Source of the DNA: Planctomycetota bacterium
GTDB taxonomy: Bacteria; Planctomycetota; Planctomycetia; Pirellulales; Thermoguttaceae
Length of the DNA stretch: 5,575 nt
Assembly (NCBI GenBank): GCA_013202535.1
Contig: JABMRP010000643.1
Location: 1-5,575 of the forward strand
Direction of reading: 5' to 3'
Shown: in pieces, positions 1-4,313 of the stretch
Numbering within the stretch: the stretch's first letter is position 1
Layout of the letters: the number at the start of each line of letters is the position of its first letter
Program-made: the position numbers and the translations under genes
The notes under the pieces: model-generated
The model's input: only the letters and a program-made list of their open reading frames with translations
The model's database searches: none
What the model was told of the DNA's origin: nothing

Positions 1-1634
1 ATATTGGCCAGGAACTCGCTCTTGGCGCGGTCGGCCGCCTCGACGGATTCGTTCAGTTGTTCCAGTGCCAGATTGTTGCCCTCCAGCGCGGCGGCGTAGT
101 CCTGGATCTGTTGTTCGGCCCGCTTCCGCTCGGTGATGTCCACGAACGTTTCCAGTAGCACGTCCTCGTCGTTAAGCGTCAGGGGAACCACCGTCTTGAG
201 AATCGGGACCTTCGTCTTGTCCTTGGTGACGAGCACCCTCTCCGTGGTGCCGGCCGCCATTCCCAAGTCGAGAACGGGACACTTGTCTCTTGGGGACGCG
301 CAGAGCGTCTGGTGGCACTCGCAGCCGACAACCTGCTCGTCGGAATCGTACTCCATCATGGCCAGGGCCGCCGAATTCACTTGGCGAACGATCTTGTCCC
401 GGCCGATGATCGCCATGCCGACCGGCATGGATTCCAGTATCTTCTGGAACGTGTTCCGGGAGCGGTCCCGCTCCTCTTCGGCCTGCTTGCGCTTGGTGAC
501 GTCGCGGACCACCGCCTGGAGGACCGGCCGGCCGTCCAACTCCAGGGCGTTGAGCAAAACCTCGGCGGGAAAGGCCTTGTTGGTGTCCTGCCGCTGGTGT
601 ATCCACTCGAATTGATTGCTCCCCTTTTCCAGGGCGGTGGCGATCCGGCGGTTGGCCAGGGTCATGGAGTCGGTGCCGCAGGGCTGCTCGGCGGGAGACA
701 AATCGGCCGGATGTTTGGTGCGGAACTCCGCCTTGTCCTTGCACCCGAAGATTCGCACCGTGGCGTCGTTGCAGTCGAAGAAGCTCTTTTCGTCGAGTAG
801 CATGACCGCGTCGCTGGTCGAGTTGTAGAGCGTGCGGAACTTCGTTCTTGAGCGGAGCAGTCGCTCCTCCGCCCGATTGCGCTCACGGATGTGGGCTCGC
901 AGATGTCGATATGCCAGCCCGATTCCTCCCAGTCCCAGGGCCCAGAAGAACGCGTGGCACACGGCGATCGAGATCATCGTCGCGCGTCCAGCAGCCTGAA
1001 GGGGAGCCATGGGCACTGAAACGCTGATACCGCCGCGGACGTCACCCACCTGGTATCCTTGCGCGGCGTGGCATTTCAGACATCCCTTCTCGGTCATGAG
1101 AGGGCGCATCAGACGGAGGTGGGGCTCGCCGCGGAACTCTTCGATCGAGCTATGTTCCGGAACGCCGCGCTCAAATGCTTCCAGCGCCGCGGTTTCCCAC
1201 CGGTCGGCGACATTCTCGGGGCGGATGGGGGTGAGACTCGTGATGTGACCTTGGACCCCATTGGTCTGGGCGCCCAACTCATGAACTTGTCGGGTCATGG
1301 ACGCCGGGTTGATCAGCGTCAGGGCCCGGCCGGCCGGCGTCTCGATGTCCCGCTCGTGTACGTCCAGGTGCGGGTTGGGGATCGTCGTCTCCGTCGCCGG
1401 AACATACACGCCGCCGTGCATGGCGTTCCACCGGCGGTAGAGAACGTCTTTGTCGAATCCGACGCGCGCTTGGGTGCGGGCCACTTCCTTCGTTGCCCGC
1501 CCTTGCTCATGCACGTTCCACATCAGAGAAACGCCGATGATCGCCGTCCAGATGACTGCCAAGACCGTGGTGTACGTTCCCAGACGGAACGCCCGTCGCA
1601 CGCTCTTCTTCTGGTCCGCTATGTTGTCGGACAT
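1..1634 (-). CDS. Membrane-bound PAS sensor histidine kinase with periplasmic CXXCH (Tll0287-like/DUF3365) domain, C-terminus cut by window edge
   Basis: The reading frame is open from ATG at 1634-1632 to the window edge, giving 544 residues. Seen in order: a TM helix at about 20-38; a periplasmic segment at about 39-217 with C185-L-K-C188-H189 near its end, followed by G-D-V-R-G-G-I-S; a second TM at about 218-241; PAS 1 at about 262-380 ending in VVRDVTKRKQAEEE; PAS 2 at about 393-503 ending in FVDITERKRAEQQ; a coiled coil at about 504-535; and AKSEFLAN, the usual entry to HisKA. The phospho-accepting histidine, the ATPase domain and any receiver lie beyond the left edge. The CXXCH placement matches the Tll0287-like domain, thought to bind heme c and sense redox state or small ligands. 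The most likely role is an inner-membrane redox or gas sensor that autophosphorylates and signals to a response regulator; the ligand is inferred. PAS 2 also carries a Cys/His cluster (C440-H441, C445, C452-P). The Shine-Dalgarno sequence is weak (GGAGAG about 11 bases upstream). The gene is transcribed divergently from the oxidoreductase, which is not evidence that it regulates it. Confidence 0.88.
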   Translation of the reverse strand, partial: MSDNIADQKKSVRRAFRLGTYTTVLAVIWTAIIGVSLMWNVHEQGRATKEVARTQARVGFDKDVLYRRWNAMHGGVYVPATETTIPNPHLDVHERDIETPAGRALTLINPASMTRQVHELGAQTNGVQGHITSLTPIRPENVADRWETAALEAFERGVPEHSSIEEFRGEPHLRLMRPLMTEKGCLKCHAAQGYQVGDVRGGISVSVPMAPLQAAGRATMISIAVCHAFFWALGLGGIGLAYRHLRAHIRERNRAEERLLRSRTKFRTLYNSTSDAVMLLDEKSFFDCNDATVRIFGCKDKAEFRTKHPADLSPAEQPCGTDSMTLANRRIATALEKGSNQFEWIHQRQDTNKAFPAEVLLNALELDGRPVLQAVVRDVTKRKQAEEERDRSRNTFQKILESMPVGMAIIGRDKIVRQVNSAALAMMEYDSDEQVVGCECHQTLCASPRDKCPVLDLGMAAGTTERVLVTKDKTKVPILKTVVPLTLNDEDVLLETFVDITERKRAEQQIQDYAAALEGNNLALEQLNESVEAADRAKSEFLAN

Positions 1635-1913
1635 AACAGCTTTCTCTCTCCGTATGTACCAAGGTTGTTTCTCGGCGCATCCCAGGCAGGGCCAAGCACA
1701 GCATCGCCACCGGTCGCATACCCCAACACCGTCCAAAGATAGGTTGCAGAAACGGTTACCGGACGCACGACCGGGGCGACGGCAGGTGGGTGGTAGCGGA
1801 TGTCCGGGTTGGAAAGACTGATTCGATGATTCCCATCCGTCTGACCGCCGCCCTTTACGACGGACTGGGGGCACGGACCGCGTGCTCGCAATCGATTGAA
1901 TTTGGGCCACCCC

Positions 1914-1933
1914 CTTGCCGTGTGACAGGCAAG
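1914..1933 (+). other. Hairpin upstream of the oxidoreductase promoter
   Basis: CTTGCC (1914-1919) and GGCAAG (1928-1933) form a perfect 6-bp inverted repeat around an 8-base loop. CCC at 1911-1913 and GGG at 1936-1938 could extend it past a two-base bulge. It ends 23 bases before the proposed -35 box, so it could be a protein-binding site. No T-run follows, so it does not look like a terminator. An inverted repeat this short may be chance. Confidence 0.3.
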
Positions 1934-1956
1934 ATGGGCTGACTTTCGCCAATCCC

Positions 1957-1985
1957 TTGCAACGCGCCCGCGGAGCAACGATAAT
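1957..1985 (+). promoter_or_regulatory. Candidate sigma70-type promoter for the oxidoreductase gene
   Basis: TTGCAA (1957-1962, 4 of 6 matches to the -35 consensus) is followed after exactly 17 bases by GATAAT (1980-1985, 5 of 6 matches to the -10 consensus). Transcription would begin near 1992, giving a leader of about 90 bases before the ATG at 2085. The position and spacing fit. Planctomycete promoters are poorly characterised, so this remains a sequence-only prediction. Confidence 0.4.
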
Positions 1986-2072
1986 TGAGAACTCAGACCC
2001 CACCCAGGAATAGGGGCCAACGTGCCGTTGCGTGCCGGTTTTCGGAATCGATCTGCCAAACACATACCCATC

Positions 2073-2078
2073 AGGAGG
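2073..2078 (+). promoter_or_regulatory. Strong Shine-Dalgarno AGGAGG fixing the oxidoreductase start at 2085
   Basis: AGGAGG lies 6 bases before the ATG at 2085. It favours that start over an in-frame GTG at 2022, which would add 21 residues ahead of the Tat signal and has no comparable ribosome binding site. Confidence 0.8.
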
Positions 2079-2084
2079 TCCGCC

Positions 2085-3461
2085 ATGAGCGAAACCACGA
2101 AACACGTCTCCTCGCGTCGTGAGTTCTTGAAGCATTCCGGCCAGATTGCGGCGGCAACGAGCCTGGTCGGCATGGCCGTCCCTCGGGTCCATGCGGCCGA
2201 GGACAACACGATCCAGGTGGCCCTGATCGGTTGCGGCGGGCGGGGCACCGGTGCGGCGGCCAACGCCATGTCGGTCAAGCAGGGCCCGGTCAAGCTGGTC
2301 GCCATGGCCGACGTCTTTGAGCACCGACTGCAAAGCAGTGTGAACAATCTCAAGAAGCAATTCGCCGACCGGGTCGACGTGCCCCAGGAACGACAGTTCG
2401 TCGGTTTCGACGGCTACCAGAAGGCGATGGACTGTCTGAAGCCGGGCGACGTCGCCATTTTCACTTCGCCGCTGGCCTTCCGGTGGGTACATTTCGGCTA
2501 CGCCATCGAGAAGGGGCTGAATGTATTCATGGAGAAACCGCTCACGGCCGACGGTCCCACTTCCCGGCGAATGCTCAAACTGGGCGAAGCGTCGGTGGCC
2601 AAGAACCTCAAAGTGGGCGTGGGACTCATGTCCCGTCACAGTCGGGCGCTTCAACAACTGCATCAGCGGATCCAGGACGGCGAAATCGGCGACATCGTCA
2701 ACATGCGCGGCTACCGGATGAGCGGCGGCGTGGGATCGGCGTTCTCGCAGAAATGGGCCGGGCAGCCGAGTGAGTTGCTTTGGCAGATTCAACGTTTCCA
2801 TAGCTTCATCTGGGCCAGCGGCGGATGTTTCAACGACTTCTACATCCACATCGTCGACCATTGCTGCTGGATGAAGAACGCCTGGCCGGTCAAGGCGCAG
2901 GCACTGGGTGGCCGCCATTATCGCAATAATGCCGTCGATCAGAATTTCGATACGTATTCCGTGGAATACATCTTCGACGACGGCGCTCGGCTCATTATGG
3001 ACGGCCGTTGCATGGGCGGTTGCACCCCCATCTACAACAGCTACGCGCATGGCACCAAAGGCTCGGCGGTCGTCTCCAAGGGTGGCGACTGCGGGAGGCC
3101 CTCCAGCACGTATAAGGGTCAAACCCCCGACAGCGCGAAGATGATCTGGAAGTCGGAAGTCGCGGGGGATCAGGGCAATCCGTATCAGAACGAATGGAAC
3201 GATCTGGTGGATGCCATCCGCGCCGACCAGCCTTTCAACGAGGTGGAGCGCGGCGTGCAGGCCAGCCTGGTAAGCTCGCTGGGTCGGAAGGCGGCCCATA
3301 CGGGCAAGGAAATCACCTTGGAGCAGATGCTCAACTCCAAGGAAGAATACGCGCCGGGCGTCGACAAGTGGACGATGGACTCGCCCGCCCCGTTGCAAGC
3401 CGACGCCGACGGCAAGTACCCCATCCCGATGCCCGGGATCGTCACCGATCGGGAGTATTGA
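2085..3461 (+). CDS. Tat-exported Gfo/Idh/MocA family oxidoreductase
   Basis: The product has 458 residues. Residues 1-37 are a twin-arginine signal: S10-R11-R12-E-F-L-K16, a hydrophobic stretch at about 20-33, and a VHA cleavage site after A37. The Rossmann NAD(P)-binding loop is G49-C-G-G-R-G54. E150-K151-P152 is the conserved EKP motif. G246-G-x3-D251-x3-H255-x2-D258 matches the GGxxxDxxxHxxD motif, whose Asp and His join the EKP lysine in the active site. Residues from about 185 to 400 form the usual C-terminal alpha/beta substrate domain. All key residues are present and the length suits the planctomycete Tat-exported subgroup, so it should be functional. By family, such proteins oxidise or isomerise sugars or cyclitols with NAD(P), or act as glycosidases through an NAD-dependent mechanism (as in GH109). 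The substrate cannot be read from the sequence, and the export signal places the folded enzyme in the periplasm. Its last codons are repeated at 4265-4303. Confidence 0.93.
   Translation: MSETTKHVSSRREFLKHSGQIAAATSLVGMAVPRVHAAEDNTIQVALIGCGGRGTGAAANAMSVKQGPVKLVAMADVFEHRLQSSVNNLKKQFADRVDVPQERQFVGFDGYQKAMDCLKPGDVAIFTSPLAFRWVHFGYAIEKGLNVFMEKPLTADGPTSRRMLKLGEASVAKNLKVGVGLMSRHSRALQQLHQRIQDGEIGDIVNMRGYRMSGGVGSAFSQKWAGQPSELLWQIQRFHSFIWASGGCFNDFYIHIVDHCCWMKNAWPVKAQALGGRHYRNNAVDQNFDTYSVEYIFDDGARLIMDGRCMGGCTPIYNSYAHGTKGSAVVSKGGDCGRPSSTYKGQTPDSAKMIWKSEVAGDQGNPYQNEWNDLVDAIRADQPFNEVERGVQASLVSSLGRKAAHTGKEITLEQMLNSKEEYAPGVDKWTMDSPAPLQADADGKYPIPMPGIVTDREY
3423..3461 (+). repeat. Direct repeat, copy 1: 3' end of the oxidoreductase gene
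   Basis: These 39 bases encode the terminal IPMPGIVTDREY plus the stop codon. They match 4265-4303 at 36 of 39 positions, in the same orientation and 842 bases apart. The three differences are third-codon changes (CCC/CCG, GGG/GGT, GAG/GAA), all synonymous. Confidence 0.92.
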
Positions 3462-3489
3462 GGCCGTCGAGAGGTTGAAGTAAATGTGG

Positions 3490-3499
3490 CCGCATGCGG
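3490..3499. repeat. Perfect 10-bp palindrome CCGCATGCGG
   Basis: This self-complementary decamer lies 28 bases after the oxidoreductase stop and just upstream of the cassette promoter. Together with the nearby palindrome at 3509-3521 it makes this short spacer rich in dyad symmetry. It has no loop and no T-run, so it looks like a protein-binding site rather than a terminator. Confidence 0.4.
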
Positions 3500-3508
3500 G
3501 TTCGAGAT

Positions 3509-3521
3509 CGGTTGACAACCG
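3509..3521. promoter_or_regulatory. Candidate operator: palindrome covering the cassette -35 box
   Basis: CGGTTGACAACCG is a perfect 13-base dyad centred on A3515, and it fully contains the TTGACA hexamer at 3512-3517. An overlapping AACCGGTT palindrome follows at 3517-3524. A protein bound here would block the -35 element, so repression, possibly by a cassette product, is a reasonable inference. Confidence 0.4.
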
Positions 3522-3540
3522 GTTTGGCCGCCACTACGAT
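3512..3540 (+). promoter_or_regulatory. Candidate sigma70-type promoter of the two-gene protease cassette
   Basis: A perfect TTGACA -35 box (3512-3517) is followed after 17 bases by TACGAT (3535-3540, 4 of 6 matches to TATAAT). Transcription would start near 3547, leaving a leader of about 45 bases before the ATG at 3592. This suggests the cassette is transcribed independently of the upstream oxidoreductase. Confidence 0.5.
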
Positions 3541-3591
3541 TAGTCGAAGGACTTCCGATCGTCCAGGGGTTTCTTTGGGAAGGTGGATCGT

Positions 3592-3804
3592 ATGTCACTG
3601 AGCGAACTGCCGCCGGCCATTCGGGCACTGGCGCGGGCCGACAAGCTCCGGCTGATTCAGCTTCTCGCCGACGACGTGGCCGGCGAGGACATGGTCGAGC
3701 TTGACTTGGCGGATCAAACGGTCCCCATCTGGTCGCCACACGACGCATTTGAAGGCGCCGCCGCACTATTGCGAGTGCTCGATCAGGATAAGGCCGGGCC
3801 ATGA
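3592..3804 (+). CDS. Small PIWSPHDAFE-motif protein, partner of the aspartic protease
   Basis: The product has 70 residues, no signal peptide and no membrane segment. Residues 3-30 are predicted amphipathic helix (ELPPAIRALARADKLRLIQL and on), and 31-44 are acidic. The motif P45-I-W-S-P-H-D-A-F-E-G-A-A at 45-57 leads into a short C-terminal helix. From memory, small proteins with this plan (a helical start resembling antitoxin-type proteins, then YP[IV]WSPxDAFEAAxxLL) are common in cyanobacteria and planctomycetes, often just upstream of a clan AA aspartic protease; I know of no assigned function. ATG 3592 is preferred over GTG 3583 because GAAGG at 3579-3583 sits 8 bases upstream. The stop overlaps the protease start (ATGA), implying translational coupling and probably a shared role, for example as adaptor, inhibitor or substrate of the protease. 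Confidence 0.8.
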   Translation: MSLSELPPAIRALARADKLRLIQLLADDVAGEDMVELDLADQTVPIWSPHDAFEGAAALLRVLDQDKAGP

Positions 3805-4232
3805 TGCGCGGGGCTCAACGATTTCCTTACGTCGAAATCGCCCCGTTGCTGGGTGCCGCCAGCGCTCTGCCCTACGTACCGCTCACGCTGAAGCATGACG
3901 AGAAGGTGGTTTCCGTGTCGGCCTTGGTCGATAGTGGAGCTGCGTTGAACGTACTTCCCTACGACGTCGGCGCCGAGTTGGGCGCCCATTGGCAACAGCA
4001 AACGGTTCCCGTACAACTGACCGGGAATCTGGCGTCGTCGGATGCAAGAGCGATCATTGTGACCGCAACCATCGGCCAATTCGCCCCGGTTCGCCTTGCG
4101 TTTGCGTGGACGCGAAACAATCAGGTTCCCGTAATCCTGGGACAGATCAATTTCTTTATGGAATTCGATGTTTGCTTCTTCCGGTCAAAGTCGATCTTTC
4201 AAATAGGACCGAGGGGGTCAAACGGAGATTGA
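3801..4232 (+). CDS. Small retropepsin-like (clan AA) aspartic protease
   Basis: The product has 143 residues. The catalytic motif is A41-L-V-D44-S45-G46-A47, the DSGA form of the DT/SGA active-site loop, followed by a hydrophobic stretch (A48-LNVLP). V111-I-L-G114 matches the second conserved retropepsin element. The end (FFMEFDVCFFRSKSIFQI) resembles the closing strands of bacterial members of this fold. With one DSGA motif, the enzyme must dimerise to form an active site, as retroviral proteases do. No signal peptide or TM helix is visible, so it is probably cytoplasmic. The start may be ATG 3801 (4-base overlap with the upstream stop) or ATG 3804 (TGATG). The substrate is unknown; the coupled upstream protein is the obvious candidate partner. 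Composition drops toward the 3' end: bases 4141-4200 contain only 23 G or C out of 60, against 35 of 60 at 3301-3360 in the oxidoreductase, which hints at a different origin. Confidence 0.85.
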   Translation: MMRGAQRFPYVEIAPLLGAASALPYVPLTLKHDEKVVSVSALVDSGAALNVLPYDVGAELGAHWQQQTVPVQLTGNLASSDARAIIVTATIGQFAPVRLAFAWTRNNQVPVILGQINFFMEFDVCFFRSKSIFQIGPRGSNGD

Positions 4233-4303
4233 AGGCTTTCACGGATGGGCCACGGGGCTTCCGTATCCCGATGCCGGGTATCGTCACCGATCGGGAATAT
4301 TGA
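4233..4303 (+). pseudogene. Relic of a Gfo/Idh/MocA oxidoreductase C-terminus
   Basis: Directly after the protease stop, a frame reading AFTDGPRGF and then RIPMPGIVTDREY runs to a TGA at 4301-4303. The last 12 residues equal the C-terminus of the intact oxidoreductase, and a DG pair just upstream also aligns loosely with its ADGKYP. The rest of the gene is absent: upstream, this frame overlaps the protease gene and shows no oxidoreductase sequence. It is therefore a displaced tail, not a gene. The purely synonymous divergence suggests that it spent time under protein-level selection in a working gene before being cut off. Confidence 0.75.
4265..4303 (+). repeat. Direct repeat, copy 2: orphan oxidoreductase tail
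   Basis: This is the second copy of the 39-base segment at 3423-3461, with 36 of 39 bases identical. It ends 10 bases before the stop codon of the convergent glycoside hydrolase-like gene. Confidence 0.92.
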
Positions 4304-4313
4304 GACCCGCCCC

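Larger units (their letters stand above)
1635..2084. other. Divergent intergenic region between sensor kinase and oxidoreductase
   Basis: This stretch of about 450 bases has no gene I can support. It must hold the start signals for both flanking genes. On the plus strand there is a candidate promoter (1957-1985), with a hairpin directly upstream (1914-1933). The leader has a 10-base-spaced direct repeat of CGTGCCG (2021-2027 and 2031-2037). On the kinase side I found no convincing -35/-10 pair. A minus-strand frame stays open through the whole region, but it has no plausible start with a ribosome binding site and encodes nothing recognisable. Confidence 0.6.
3462..4303 (+). other. Candidate inserted cassette bounded by repeated oxidoreductase tail
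   Basis: This 842-base interval starts just after the oxidoreductase stop and ends with the second copy of its tail. It contains its own promoter, a small gene and an aspartic protease gene. A functional gene 3' end on the left and an orphan copy of that end on the right is the arrangement left by elements that integrate into a gene's 3' end. It also fits near-complete replacement of a tandem paralog. No integrase, transposase or terminal inverted repeat is visible, so mobility is inference only. Confidence 0.35.

Noticed and set aside
133..1821. Several plus-strand open frames opposite the sensor kinase (for example 312-800 and 1059-1742)
   Set aside because: They are antisense shadows. The minus-strand frame carries coherent TM, CXXCH, PAS and HisKA features throughout, while these translations are low-complexity and rich in Arg, Ser and Pro.
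2022..2084. Upstream GTG start extending the oxidoreductase by 21 residues
   Set aside because: The extension would bury the Tat motif, and AGGAGG lies at ideal distance from the ATG at 2085.
1619..2353. Long minus-strand open frame (244 codons) across the divergent intergenic region and the 5' end of the oxidoreductase gene
   Set aside because: It runs antisense to the Tat signal region and overlaps the kinase start. It has no start with a ribosome binding site inside the intergenic part, and its translation matches nothing I recognise. The lack of stops is common in GC-rich DNA.
3462..3560. Rho-independent terminator after the oxidoreductase
   Set aside because: The palindromes there lack loops of normal size and no T-run follows. 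They fit a promoter/operator better.
3185..3802. Minus-strand open frame of 205 codons opposite the oxidoreductase end and the small gene
   Set aside because: Its residues are an antisense reading of two well-supported plus-strand genes. It has no recognisable domain and is rich in Arg, Pro and Ser.
3989..4303. Plus-strand frame of 104 codons overlapping the protease
   Set aside because: Only its last codons (after 4233) carry recognisable sequence, the oxidoreductase tail. The part overlapping the protease is an out-of-frame reading, so it is annotated as a relic and not as a gene.
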